Assembly (NCBI GenBank): GCA_035539175.1
Contig: DATLIY010000007.1
Coordinates: forward strand, 1 to 64,000
DNA: 64,000 nucleotides
Origin: Acidisarcina sp.
Lineage (GTDB): Bacteria > Acidobacteriota > Terriglobia > Terriglobales > Acidobacteriaceae
Reading direction: 5' to 3'
Made by a program: the position numbers and the translations under genes. Shown piece by piece: positions 53,864 through 63,238 of the stretch. The stretch's first letter is position 1, and every line of letters begins with the position of its first letter. The notes under the pieces were generated by a model. The model saw only the letters and a list, made by a program, of their open reading frames with translations. It had not been told where the DNA came from and made no database searches.

Positions 53864-56800
53864 CTAAGGCAGGTCAAGGGGCAAGAACAGAGAAAACACT
53901 GTGCCACTCCTGCCGGGACGCATTGTGCTTGACACCCGCAGATCGCCTTGCAGTCGTTCGACAAGTTGAGCAGACACCCACATCCCAAGCCCGGTGCCCG
54001 TCTCGTTTTTAGTCGTAAAGAACGGCTCATAGACTTTGCGGAGCGTCTCAGAATTCATCCCTGTGCCGGAGTCGGCAATTGTAGTACGTATGCCGGATTG
54101 CTCCCGGTTACGCCAGTCGACCGATGGGCTCACTCGCATGGTGAGCGCCCCCCCTGACTTCATCGCGTCTACCGCGTTGGCAATGATATTGGCTAAGATC
54201 TGACGAAGATCTCCCGCCAGGCACAAGATTGGCCGCCCTTCTCTATATTGGCGATGGACCGAGATGTTATTGGCCAGGAGCTTTCCGTGGTAGAGCACCA
54301 GCAAAGAGTCCAGCATCTCAGAGACCTGCACAGATGATGGAGCCGTAGATTGCCGATAGAACTTGAGTGTCTGCTGCGTGATCTCCGAAACACGGCCTAT
54401 CTCCTCAAGCGCCTTGGCTGTATATGATTTTGCGGCCGCTGCATCATCTCCGTTCGAGGCGAGATAGAGAAGATTGGTGATCGCTTCTAACGGATTATTG
54501 ATCTCATGAGCGATGGAAGCTGCGAGACGGCTGGCAATGGCCAGCTTCTCCGCCTGGATGAGTGCGGCTTCGATCTTCTTACGTTTGGTTATATCCGTGA
54601 GCGACAAGAGGATCAGAGGTGCCACATCCGGCGCCTGCCCCATGTAACGACCACTGAGCATGAAGGATTTCCAGCCGATACCGGGAAAATCGTATACAAA
54701 TTCATAATTTAAGAAGTTTCTGTCGTGCGGCAGAACCTCCTCCAGCAGCGTTCGCAAGTCGGGCTTATTCCACTGCCCCTCCCCGAGGCTATACACAAGC
54801 TGATTCAGTGTTGCCTCGGGCTTAAATTCAAAAGCCACGTAGAACGCATGATTTGCCATCAGGATATGGAAATCGGCGTTCAAGACCAGTACAGGCTCCG
54901 GCATAGTCTCGATGATGGACTTGGTAAACTCACCCGCGAGAATCAGCTCCTGATTGCGCTTCTTAATGACATCGATATCCATGAGGACCAAGACGGCTCC
55001 ATCACTGCGGTTATCGAACGTTTTGTAGGGCCTTACTTGCAGCCGATACCAATGGCCTTGCTGATCCTGTACCTCCCGTTCGAGGCTTACACCATCGCGA
55101 AGAACGTCTGTCAGTAGAGGCTTCAGATCGAGATCGAGATCCGGCCTGATATCGGTGATGGGTCGCCCAATATCGGACGGAAGCACTTTAAGAATGGTCT
55201 GCGCCGAAGGCGTCATACGCCGTATACGCAGGCCGCCATCCACCATCACAATGGGGATCACTGTGCTTTCGAGCAGGTTCTTGAGGTCATTCCCAAGCAA
55301 GTGCAGTGTGGAATTATTGCTATTCAACTCGTCGTTGACCGTGTTGAGTTCTTCGTTGGTAGCTTGCAGTTCTTCCTTCGAGGTTTCCAACTCTTCGTTG
55401 GTGCTTTGTAGCTCTTCATTTGCGGAGAGCATCTCTTCGCTTGCCAACTGATAGTCTTCGCGGAGCGCTTCCTGTGCCACCAGGTGTTCTTTGAGCAGAG
55501 CGCGTGCGGCATGCAATTCACGCTTCTGCTCAAGAATAGTTTTCCGAACAAGGTCGCTTGCTCTCAAAGGGAGGTGCCGACTCGCAGTGCCATGCATCTC
55601 GACCTGAGGCAATGCATCTTCAAAAAGGATGAGATAACACTGTCCGATTCCTGAAGCCGCCTCATCCATCGGAATCACGGACAAATGCACCACGCCCTTC
55701 TTATTGTTGTGTTCAAAAGCGACGTTCTTCTTCTTTATGGGAGCAGCTTTTTTCCTGGCCGAAGTAATGGCAGTGCGCAAGGCGATTGCCAACTCTTCAT
55801 GAACCATGCTTAGTATGTTGAGATTTGCGCGCCCTGCGGCAGGCTCCAGAAAGGGACTGGTTCGCCCGCGGAACTGAAGGATTTCAAGTGTGTCGTTGAC
55901 GATAACGCCTGGCGGGGCACACTCCTTGAGGACAATACGATCTGCGAGTTGCCGCAGTTCAGCTTCATGCTGGCTAGCGCGACTGATAGGGAGCGCATTC
56001 GCTGCCGACGATGCAGTCGGTGGAGTGAGAGTTCTGCTTGTCCTGAACAAGCGCTGCTGACGCTGATCGTCAGCTTTCTTGACATAGATCTTGTTCTTCT
56101 TATCCAGGGGCGTAAACATCTGAGGGTAAGAGGCTGCGCTTTCGGCGTTGCCCAGTAACAGAAAACCGGATGAATTCAGGGCGTAGTGCAAGGTCGAGAT
56201 AATCTTTTCCTGCAACTCCGGTTGAACATAAATCATGAAATTTCGGCAGGAGATGAGATCCAGACTTGAGAATGGCGGGTCCTTGGTGACATCCTGGCGC
56301 GCAAAGACACAGAGATCTCGAATTGTTTTGTTGACTCGGTATCCGCTTGCCACTTTCGTAAAGAACTTTGCAGCGCGGTCCGCCGAGACATTCTTCATAG
56401 CGCTGTCGGGATAGATACCGGCGCGTGCTTTCGCAATCCCCTTTTCATTGATATCCGTGCCAAAGATTTGAATATGGATCTCATCGGCTCTTGTACCCAG
56501 GAATTCCAGCAGGGTAATCGCCAGTGAATACACTTCTTCCCCACTGGAACAGGCGACTACCCATATACGGATCGTTCCCTCTGCTTCTTTGCCGGCAATC
56601 ACCGGGTAAACCGTATTTGCCAGATCCTCAAAGACCTCGGGGTTGCGGAAGAATTCGGTTACGGGAATCAAAACATGATTGGCGAGCGTCGCAACCTCTT
56701 CTGGATGCTCTCCGAGATAGGCGAGATATGCAGCGAGGGAAGCGATTCTAAGAGCGGCCATGCGTTGCTGCGTACGCCGATGAATAGTGTTGGGTTTGTA

Positions 56801-57520
56801 TTTAGTGAAATCGGCGCCCTGGGAAGCGCTGACCATGTTCAAAATGGAATCAAAAACCTGGTCATCGCCCTGTCGGTTTTCTCGCAAGTCCGCCGGCGCT
56901 CTCCGAAGCTTCGGATGCTTACTCATCCAGGACAACTCCGCCGCGATCTGCTCAGGAGACAGAACGTGATCGATGCAGCCGGATTCAATCGCGCTCCGAG
57001 GCATGCCGTCGAACTTGGCTGTCTGTGGGTCTTGTGCGAAAGTCACCCCACCTTCGGCGCGAATCGCTTGTACCCCTGCAGTGCCATCCGATGCGGTCCC
57101 CGAGAGAATGACACCTATGGCCTGGCTCTTGCGTGCTTCCGCAAGAGAACGCATGAAGATGTCGATGGGCAAATGCTGCTTATGATCTGCGACTCGCTGG
57201 GTCAGCCCAAAGTGGCCATCCTTGATAGAGATGTCCACGTTACTCGGCATCACATAGACGCGGTTCGACTCGATTTTCATCGCATCGAGGGCCTCCAGTA
57301 CCGGAATCCTGGTCGCCTTCGATAGCAGTTCTGGCAAGATGCTGTGGCGTTTAGGATCCAGGTGCTGAATCAGCATGAATGCCATAGCTATATCAGTGGG
57401 TAGAGCACGGAGAATCGCGGTGAGAGCTTCCAGACCGCCTGCCGATGCCCCAATTGCCACCACTGGAATCTCCAATGAAGCGCCTTTGGCCAGCGGTCGT
57501 TGTACTCGAGAAGAAGGCAT
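53864..57520 (-). CDS. CheB-CheR-PAS-histidine kinase hybrid signalling protein
   Basis: 1218 residues. CheB-like methylesterase with S26 (GASAGG), H53 (IQHLDP) and D145 (SGTASDG); CheR-like SAM methyltransferase (~230-490) with VVACSSGEEVYSLA and a CRNFMIYV block; a coiled coil (~680-760, with ANEELQSTNEELETSKEEL repeats); two PAS domains; and a histidine kinase with H1005 in IAHEINNP, DSGTGM and GTGLGMW. No receiver domain and no membrane segment. The protein is cytoplasmic and unlinked to chemoreceptor genes, so its targets are unknown. Family members are described as two-component hybrid kinases of unclear output. Confidence 0.93.
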   Translation of the reverse strand: MPSSRVQRPLAKGASLEIPVVAIGASAGGLEALTAILRALPTDIAMAFMLIQHLDPKRHSILPELLSKATRIPVLEALDAMKIESNRVYVMPSNVDISIKDGHFGLTQRVADHKQHLPIDIFMRSLAEARKSQAIGVILSGTASDGTAGVQAIRAEGGVTFAQDPQTAKFDGMPRSAIESGCIDHVLSPEQIAAELSWMSKHPKLRRAPADLRENRQGDDQVFDSILNMVSASQGADFTKYKPNTIHRRTQQRMAALRIASLAAYLAYLGEHPEEVATLANHVLIPVTEFFRNPEVFEDLANTVYPVIAGKEAEGTIRIWVVACSSGEEVYSLAITLLEFLGTRADEIHIQIFGTDINEKGIAKARAGIYPDSAMKNVSADRAAKFFTKVASGYRVNKTIRDLCVFARQDVTKDPPFSSLDLISCRNFMIYVQPELQEKIISTLHYALNSSGFLLLGNAESAASYPQMFTPLDKKNKIYVKKADDQRQQRLFRTSRTLTPPTASSAANALPISRASQHEAELRQLADRIVLKECAPPGVIVNDTLEILQFRGRTSPFLEPAAGRANLNILSMVHEELAIALRTAITSARKKAAPIKKKNVAFEHNNKKGVVHLSVIPMDEAASGIGQCYLILFEDALPQVEMHGTASRHLPLRASDLVRKTILEQKRELHAARALLKEHLVAQEALREDYQLASEEMLSANEELQSTNEELETSKEELQATNEELNTVNDELNSNNSTLHLLGNDLKNLLESTVIPIVMVDGGLRIRRMTPSAQTILKVLPSDIGRPITDIRPDLDLDLKPLLTDVLRDGVSLEREVQDQQGHWYRLQVRPYKTFDNRSDGAVLVLMDIDVIKKRNQELILAGEFTKSIIETMPEPVLVLNADFHILMANHAFYVAFEFKPEATLNQLVYSLGEGQWNKPDLRTLLEEVLPHDRNFLNYEFVYDFPGIGWKSFMLSGRYMGQAPDVAPLILLSLTDITKRKKIEAALIQAEKLAIASRLAASIAHEINNPLEAITNLLYLASNGDDAAAAKSYTAKALEEIGRVSEITQQTLKFYRQSTAPSSVQVSEMLDSLLVLYHGKLLANNISVHRQYREGRPILCLAGDLRQILANIIANAVDAMKSGGALTMRVSPSVDWRNREQSGIRTTIADSGTGMNSETLRKVYEPFFTTKNETGTGLGMWVSAQLVERLQGDLRVSSTMRPGRSGTVFSLFLPLDLP

Positions 57521-57905
57521 TTAGGCACCGGGATCCACGGGCATCGGACCGGTTGGTTTCACCTTCTGGCTCGATCGGTGATCCTCTTAATACTACGCCA
57601 CGCTTGGAATTCGAGCCTATCTCTAAGAGCAGCGGCTTTACTGGCCTGACATCCCAGCGCTGGTAGGCAACAATGAAATTGGTTCGAACGGGCGGAAATC
57701 GACCAGCACAGACAGAAAGTCCTCCATCTTTTTACAGCTGTCTGCCGTCTATGGAAGGGACAAAGGCACAGAGATGGCTCGTCCGCTAGCGAATCTTCTT
57801 CATGGCATGCGATGAGCCATTAGGCTTCGCCGGCGAAAACGAGTGGATCGACACCCGCTATATATTGGAGAATGTCACCACCGACGGCAGCGGAGGACAA
57901 GTTCG
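57521..57905. other. Divergent intergenic region
   Basis: About 385 bases between the CheB-CheR gene and the thioredoxin-fold gene, which diverge. No gene, repeat or hairpin was convincingly seen. It should carry both promoters. Confidence 0.35.
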
Positions 57906-58427
57906 ATGAGTATTCTACCGGTAGTTTTGATGGCATCCGCGTTGATTCCAGCGATACAACCCGGCGAGTCGCTGCCCGCTCTGAAGGGCGAATTCCTCAC
58001 CGGCCATCAGGCTCAGCTTCCCGATGCTGCTTCAGGCCGCGTAGCCTTGCTCGCGCTGGGCTTCACATACAATTCAAGATTTCCGGTCGAGGCCTGGATT
58101 GGCCGCTTCCGCAAGGACTTCGGCAGCAATCCTCACGTAACGTTCTATGAGATCCCAATGATTGGCGGCATGGCACGTCTGGGAAAGTGGTTTATCGACA
58201 GCGGCATGCGCAAGGGAACGCCCCGAAGCGATCAGGAAAATGTGATCACCGTCTACAGTGGAGTCGATTCCTGGAAACAGCGTGTGGGCTACCAGTCGCC
58301 GGATGCAGCTTATCTGGTTTTGCTCGACAAGCGCGGTGTGGTGCGCTGGCGCAACAGCGGCGCGTTGGATGAAGAAGCCTACCGGGATCTCTATGCACAG
58401 ATGTCTACTTTGCTTCGTGAACGGTAG
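57906..58427 (+). CDS. Thioredoxin-fold protein without CxxC motif
   Basis: 173-residue protein. The core VALLALGFTYNSRFPVEAWIGRF, then VTFYEIPMIGGMARLGKWFIDSGM and LVLLDKRGVVRWRNSG, resembles AhpC/TlpA- or ATP10-like thioredoxin folds, but no redox cysteine pair is present. The first ~18 residues are hydrophobic (possible membrane anchor or signal). The ATG at 57906 has GGAGG ~9 bases upstream. It lies 27 bases before the SRPBCC gene and is probably part of that operon. Function unknown. Confidence 0.7.
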   Translation: MSILPVVLMASALIPAIQPGESLPALKGEFLTGHQAQLPDAASGRVALLALGFTYNSRFPVEAWIGRFRKDFGSNPHVTFYEIPMIGGMARLGKWFIDSGMRKGTPRSDQENVITVYSGVDSWKQRVGYQSPDAAYLVLLDKRGVVRWRNSGALDEEAYRDLYAQMSTLLRER

Positions 58428-58454
58428 TAGCGCAGTCGTAAGCGGTGAGAAGGA

Positions 58455-58934
58455 ATGAGTGCCGTGACCTATAGCTTGCGTAGTGAGCAGTGGATTGCAC
58501 GCCCCATCGACGAAGTATTTGCCTTCTTCGCGAACGCTCAGAACCTGGAGAGAATTACACCTCCCTGGTTGGGCTTCAAAATTCTCTCCATCAGCACCCA
58601 CTCTATTTCTGAAGGAACGGTGATTCGCTATCGCCTGCGACTGCACGGCATACCCATTCACTGGCGGACGGAAATCTGCGAGTGGAATCCTCCCCATTGC
58701 TTCGTCGACGAGCAGACAAAGGGTCCATATAAGCGATGGCGTCACACGCACAGGTTTGAGGCGCACGGCAGCCGGACAAAGATGATAGACGAAGTGCAAT
58801 ACTCGCTGCCTTTCGGTGTTCTCGGGCGGATTGTTCACGCGGTGAAAGTACGTGGGGACGTGAACCGAATCTTCGATTACCGCCGCCTGCAGATTGATGC
58901 GCTGTTCGGGCAGCCTGGAGAGAACGCCGCGTGA
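58455..58934 (+). CDS. SRPBCC (START/Bet v1-like) superfamily protein
   Basis: 159-residue ligand-binding-fold protein. The N-terminal strand/helix (SEQWIARPIDEVFAFFANAQNLERITPPW) and the following FKILS strand are characteristic of the cyclase/dehydrase-like SRPBCC proteins. It lacks membrane segments. GAGAAGGA precedes the ATG at 58455. Its last codons overlap the next gene by 4 bases (GTGA). Such proteins beside DUF2867/epimerase and photolyase genes recur in Bacteria, suggesting a shared light or DNA/membrane-stress role, though the ligand is unknown. Confidence 0.85.
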   Translation: MSAVTYSLRSEQWIARPIDEVFAFFANAQNLERITPPWLGFKILSISTHSISEGTVIRYRLRLHGIPIHWRTEICEWNPPHCFVDEQTKGPYKRWRHTHRFEAHGSRTKMIDEVQYSLPFGVLGRIVHAVKVRGDVNRIFDYRRLQIDALFGQPGENAA

Positions 58935-60301
58935 AGACCCTTGTTTTGATTGCGGGCGCAACGGGGTATGTAGGCGGGGAGTTGCTGAATAAGCTCCTGG
59001 AAGCAGGTTACACCGTGCGCTGCCTGGCGCGGCATCCGGAAGCTCTCGGAGCGAAGGCGCTTCCCGGGCTCGAGGTTGTCGAAGGTGACGTTCTTAATTC
59101 CGCATCGGTACGAGCCGCGATGGCCGGCGTCGGCTCAGCTTATTATTTGGTCCACTCCATGGGCTCAACTCAATCCTTTGAGGAACAGGATCGTACAGGG
59201 GCACAAAACTTTGCCCACGCTGCCCGCGACGCTGGGGTTCAGCGAATCATCTATCTCGGTGGCCTCGGCCGCGGTTCGGGCCAACTCTCTACGCATTTGC
59301 GCAGCCGCCATGAGGTGGGCGAGATCCTCAGATCGGCCGGAGTCCCAGTCATCGAGTTCCGCGCATCGGTAGTCATTGGATCGGGTAGCCTTTCGTTTGA
59401 AATGATCCGCGCGCTGGTGGAGAGGCTTCCGGTCATGATTTCGCCGCGCTGGGTTTCGGTCGACGCACAGCCGATCGCAATCGACGATCTGCTCGCCTAT
59501 CTGCTCGCGGCCCTGGACCATCCGATTGACGCCAGTAAAATCTTCGAAATCGGAGGCTCGGACCGCGTCTCCTATGGCGGCTTGATGCGGGAGTACGCTC
59601 GGCAGCGGGGATTGAAGCGTGTCGTAATCTCCGTGCCATTCCTCACGCCGCGCTTGTCTAGTCTTTGGCTCGGTCTGGTCACTCCCCTCTACGTGCGCGT
59701 GGGCCGAAAGCTGATTGACAGCATCCGGCATTCGACAGTTGTTGAAGACCCGAGTGCATTGACCGAGTTCGGCATTCGGCCTTGCGGATTTCGCGAAGCC
59801 ATTGCCGCAGCCATCCATGCTGATAACAAGCATCTCAAGACAGACGTCCGAACTCTTCAGGTGAACGCATCCCCTGAAGAGGCTTTCGTCCCGATACGCC
59901 GCATTGGTGGCGCCAACGGCTGGTATTATGCCAACTGGCTGTGGCAACTTCGCGGGTGGATGGACAAGTTAGGCGGAGGGGTAGGAATGGGACGCGGCCG
60001 CCGCGATCCGGATTTGCTCTGTGTTGGCGATGTTGTGGATTGTTGGCGCGTGGAGGCGATCGAGCCAGATCACCTCTTGCGCCTCGTCGCGGAGATGAAG
60101 CTTCCTGGCCGCGCCATCCTCGAGTTCGAAGTGACAAGCGATTCCACCGGATCCGTGATTCGCCAAACCGCATCCTTCGATCCCTTAGGGTGGCTGGGCC
60201 GCGCCTACTGGTACTCCATGCTCCCCTTCCACCACTTTGTCTTCAGCGGCATGCTTCAAGGGATTGCCGCCAGCCTCGGTGACCACCGGGCTGACAAGTA
60301 A
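58931..60301 (+). CDS. NAD(P)-binding epimerase-like protein with DUF2867
   Basis: 456 residues. An atypical short-chain/NmrA-like Rossmann domain (~1-290) begins VLIAGATGYVGGELL (GxxGxxG) and includes YYLVHSMG and the IxxxGGLGRG segment. A C-terminal DUF2867 domain (~315-450) has WYYANWLWQLRG and GRGRRDPDLLCVGDVVDCWRVE. The GTG start overlaps the SRPBCC stop (GTGA). It probably binds NAD(P)H; the substrate is unknown. Its last part and the photolyase gene are 25 bases apart. Confidence 0.88.
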   Translation: MKTLVLIAGATGYVGGELLNKLLEAGYTVRCLARHPEALGAKALPGLEVVEGDVLNSASVRAAMAGVGSAYYLVHSMGSTQSFEEQDRTGAQNFAHAARDAGVQRIIYLGGLGRGSGQLSTHLRSRHEVGEILRSAGVPVIEFRASVVIGSGSLSFEMIRALVERLPVMISPRWVSVDAQPIAIDDLLAYLLAALDHPIDASKIFEIGGSDRVSYGGLMREYARQRGLKRVVISVPFLTPRLSSLWLGLVTPLYVRVGRKLIDSIRHSTVVEDPSALTEFGIRPCGFREAIAAAIHADNKHLKTDVRTLQVNASPEEAFVPIRRIGGANGWYYANWLWQLRGWMDKLGGGVGMGRGRRDPDLLCVGDVVDCWRVEAIEPDHLLRLVAEMKLPGRAILEFEVTSDSTGSVIRQTASFDPLGWLGRAYWYSMLPFHHFVFSGMLQGIAASLGDHRADK

Positions 60302-60326
60302 GAATGGAGTTATCGGTTTGCTCTGC

Positions 60327-61778
60327 ATGGATTCCCTGCCAACCAATCTCGACACTCGCGACGATCTGGCGCAACTTGCGAACCAACCTCGTGTGCTGGT
60401 GCGTAAGAGCCTTACACCGCGCAAGGGCGGCAGGTGCCTCGTTTACTGGATGCAACGCGCGATGCGAATTGTGGAGAATCCCGCGCTCGATGTGGCCATC
60501 GAAGCTGGGAACCTGTTGGGCCTGCCGGTGGTGGTGTACTTCCAGGTGATTCCAAGCTACCCCGGCGCGAATCTGAGGCACTACCACTTTCTGCAGCAAG
60601 GATTGAGAGACGTTGAGCAAGACGCAGCCGAGCGGGGCGTGGGGTTTGTGCTGCGCCGTTCTTTGGAGGGTTCGCTGGAAGCATTCCTGGAAGAAGTGGA
60701 AGCGGCTCTTCTCATCTGCGACGAGAACCCATGTCGTGAGCCGGAACGCTGGCGCAAGGTATTGGCGAAGCGACTGAAGCTCCCCTTTTGGACAGTGGAC
60801 GCGGATGTGGTGGTTCCTTCGCGGGTTTTCAATCGCAGCTTTGTGCTGCTGCACCACTTCCGCCCGCATCTGAAGGCCGAATTGCCCAACTACCTGGTCG
60901 CGCCCCGCAATATCACTCCCCTACACCCGTGGAAACCCTGGAAGAGACTGGAAAGCTATTCGTTGGATCTGGATATTACCGCCGGATTCAGCAAGCTGGA
61001 CCGCCGGATTGGCCCAGTGGACAGCTTCACCGGCGGAGCACACGCTGCACTCGGGCGGCTGCGAGAGTTTGTGAATCTGGGCCTGAGGGATTACGAGGTC
61101 ACTCGCAACCACCCGGAGGTAAAGGGAACCAGCCGGCTATCGCCTTATCTGCACTTTGGAAACATCGGCCCCATCACCATTGCGCTGGCGGTCGAAAAAG
61201 CTGTGGCCGAGGGCAAGGCGACGGCTGAAGCCGGCGAAAGATTCCTGGATCAGTTGATCGGGTGGAGAGAGTTGGCGGTCTTGTTTGTGCGCCATGAGCC
61301 GAACTACGACAATTGGGAATGCGCCGCGCCGTGGGCCAGGAAGACGCTGATTGAGCACACCGCCGACTCGCGGGTGCATCGCTACAGTCTTAATCAATTG
61401 GAGCACGCCGAAACCGCCGACGAGCTGTGGAACGCGGCTCAGCGCGAGATGGTGAATACCGGCTGGATGCACAACTATATGCGCATGTACTGGGCGAAGA
61501 AGATTCTGGAATGGGCTCCCGATCCAGCCAGGGCCTATGAGTGGGCGGTATTCCTAAATGACCGCTACGAACTGGATGGGCGCGACCCCAATGGATATGC
61601 AGGCATAGCCTGGGCCATCGTGGGGCGGCACGACCGTCCCTGGTTCAATCGGCCTGTCTTCGGGCTGGTGCGACCGATGTCTGGAGTTTCGATGGCCAGG
61701 AAGTTCGATGCGAAGGAGTACATTCGCCTCCAGAGCGAGAAAGGCGAAACGCTTCCGGGTGAACGACAAGATGGCTGA
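60327..61778 (+). CDS. phrB: Class II CPD photolyase
   Basis: 483-residue FAD-dependent enzyme that repairs cyclobutane pyrimidine dimers with blue light. The C-terminal FAD-binding domain has the class II markers LDQLIGWRELAVLFV, MRMYWAKKILEW and, near the end, LDGRDPNGYAGIAWAIVGRHDRPWFNRPVFG (the GRDPNGY block). The ATG at 60327 begins a short charged segment before the N-terminal Rossmann domain. The frame extends to 60237, overlapping the previous gene. It is the last gene of the SRPBCC-DUF2867-photolyase set. Confidence 0.93.
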   Translation: MDSLPTNLDTRDDLAQLANQPRVLVRKSLTPRKGGRCLVYWMQRAMRIVENPALDVAIEAGNLLGLPVVVYFQVIPSYPGANLRHYHFLQQGLRDVEQDAAERGVGFVLRRSLEGSLEAFLEEVEAALLICDENPCREPERWRKVLAKRLKLPFWTVDADVVVPSRVFNRSFVLLHHFRPHLKAELPNYLVAPRNITPLHPWKPWKRLESYSLDLDITAGFSKLDRRIGPVDSFTGGAHAALGRLREFVNLGLRDYEVTRNHPEVKGTSRLSPYLHFGNIGPITIALAVEKAVAEGKATAEAGERFLDQLIGWRELAVLFVRHEPNYDNWECAAPWARKTLIEHTADSRVHRYSLNQLEHAETADELWNAAQREMVNTGWMHNYMRMYWAKKILEWAPDPARAYEWAVFLNDRYELDGRDPNGYAGIAWAIVGRHDRPWFNRPVFGLVRPMSGVSMARKFDAKEYIRLQSEKGETLPGERQDG

Positions 61779-62102
61779 CGACAGATGCCGATCTGCTGGA
61801 AAACGACGCTCCCGCAGTACGTCGGCCATCATGCACACAAGACGCTAGCGAATCGTTCAGGTTCACGCATATGCCGATGTGGCAATGGCGACTCAGTGGC
61901 TCGGTAAGTACATCGGCGATTTGCACTGGAGATTTAGCGTCAATCCAGGACCCTACTATCGACCTGGGGCGTTTCCCAGTATCGATTGTTCCTGTGCAGT
62001 ATTCCTGAAGGGCGATGCTCTAGATCGGGATTTGATTGTGGCGGCGGCGCAAGGGACCAACGCCATCCTGCATGCTGTCCTCATTGGGCTGCAGCTGTAT
62101 GT
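61779..62102. other. Degenerate region before a TetR-type remnant
   Basis: About 320 bases between the photolyase and a TetR-type C-terminal fragment. I searched all three plus frames for a TetR HTH and found none; frames are broken by stops. It may be decayed sequence. Confidence 0.4.
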
Positions 62103-62465
62103 ATGGTGGAACGGTATTGGACCTTCATGCTTGAGCACACCCAGCTCTACCGACTTGTAAACGGCATGGACGGTGTGCCAATCGAAAAAACTGTCGTGGG
62201 CCGGTCTGCTCAATCTCTCTGCAAAGTGGTAGCGGAAGCAGTGCGACCGCTGCTGGGAGAGGATACTGGAGAAGCCGATGGGCAAATCCTCGCCGATGAG
62301 CTTTGGGCTCTGCTGCACGGGATGTCAGCACTCTATATGGACAGAGTTGCGCCGTTTGATGTGGCAAAGGTCACGAATGCCGTCATGACGTTAATCAAAG
62401 GCGCTCGTATGAGAGAAGTGCGCGTCCCAGACGCAGGTGCCAGCAAACGTGGCGCTAGCACTTAA
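62103..62465 (+). pseudogene. TetR-type regulator C-terminal remnant
   Basis: This 120-residue stretch (from the ATG at 62103) looks like the ligand-binding C-terminal domain of a TetR/WHG-type regulator: VERYWTFMLEHTQLYRLV with helix-start FxxEHxxLYRL, then ADELWALLHGMSALY near the end. The N-terminal HTH is absent, and the frame upstream has no HTH in any frame. Either it is a remnant, or the true gene starts elsewhere in a frame I cannot see. No ribosome site is obvious. Confidence 0.55.
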
Positions 62466-62507
62466 TTGGATACCTCTATTGATCGAAATGTTTTCCTATT
62501 GATTTAA

Positions 62508-62594
62508 TGGTGCCCGGAGGGGGACTTGAACCCCCACGGCCTTGCGGCCTGCGGATTTTAAGTCCGCTGCGTCTGCCGATTTCGCCATCCGGGC
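62508..62594 (-). tRNA. tRNA-Leu (anticodon UAA)
   Basis: Read on the minus strand the acceptor GCCCGGA pairs with TCCGGGC; the CCA end is encoded (62510-62508). The anticodon loop CTTAAAA gives UAA (Leu, UUA/UUG). A long variable arm is present, as expected for a class II tRNA. Confidence 0.97.
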
Positions 62595-62662
62595 ATCGTT
62601 GAACAGGAGTCAACGGGATCGTCGCGCTTCTTCCCTTCATGGTAAACGAGATCCGAGCGCGA

Positions 62663-62697
62663 GTTAATCTCTAACCAGATTAACCGATCAGATTAAC
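62663..62697. promoter_or_regulatory. Repeats upstream of tRNA-Leu
   Basis: Two direct copies of CAGATTAAC (62676-62684 and 62689-62697) lie 4 bases apart, and GTTAATCT (62663-62670) is the inverted half. This arrangement upstream (on the minus strand) of tRNA-Leu could be a regulatory element. I cannot identify the regulator. Confidence 0.4.
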
Positions 62698-62797
62698 TGA
62701 ATAGAGTCGGGATAGAATTGGGCCGCTTCGGGAGGACTTCCCTTCCAGCGTTCGCGCGAAACATCGGCGGAAAATAGATTGTCTGCGGGCCTCTTAG

Positions 62798-62828
62798 TTG
62801 TGCGGCCTTTCAACGAAAAGCCGCACAA
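62798..62828 (-). terminator. Hairpin after the zinc-ribbon-like gene
   Basis: TTGTGCGGC (62798-62806) and GCCGCACAA (62820-62828) form a 9-bp stem with a 13-base loop, downstream of the minus-strand gene at 62870-63175. No strong T-run follows. Confidence 0.5.
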
Positions 62829-62869
62829 CGATCGCATCCGCTTTGGAACTCGTCGATATCCGGTCCGAT

Positions 62870-63175
62870 CTAATTGGGTTTACGGAATTCGATAGCCTCA
62901 TCCTGCAGGAAGTATTCCGCGGAACAGTTGTCTGCGCCGCAAATCATGGATTCGAGCCCTGCAAGCTGATGTTTGGTGATCAGTCCGAGGGCTCCGCAAC
63001 TTGGACATGCAAGAACAGCGACATACGGATTTCTTGCCTCTCCCATACCGGCGACGTTTTCCAGCACAAATAGCGTCCCAGGCTCCATCTGCTCGGGAAT
63101 CCACTCTTCCAGCAACTGTAGTTCGGCCAACATGCCATTCTCCTCGAATGTTCTTGTGCTGTGGATCGTGCTCAT
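62870..63175 (-). CDS. Small protein with zinc-ribbon-like CxxC pairs
   Basis: 101 residues, not recognised. It has CPSCG and CGADNC pairs that could bind one zinc ion, flanked by hydrophobic segments and an acidic N-terminal third (MLAELQLLEEW). The ATG at 63175 has AGGAGCG 7 bases upstream; a TTG at 63178 precedes it by one codon. It is minus strand, 63 bases downstream of the MerR-type gene, so the two may be co-transcribed. Function unknown. Confidence 0.65.
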   Translation of the reverse strand: MSTIHSTRTFEENGMLAELQLLEEWIPEQMEPGTLFVLENVAGMGEARNPYVAVLACPSCGALGLITKHQLAGLESMICGADNCSAEYFLQDEAIEFRKPN

Positions 63176-63238
63176 CAATCGCTCCTGTGCACCGCTGCGG
63201 ATCGGATCCTTTTTTTGCGTGGTTGGGAAGGACAGCTC

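Noticed and set aside
53654-54030. Overlapping Cys/Ala-rich frames on both strands upstream of the porin gene
   Set aside because: They overlap each other and the kinase 3' end, and have no ribosome site or domain.
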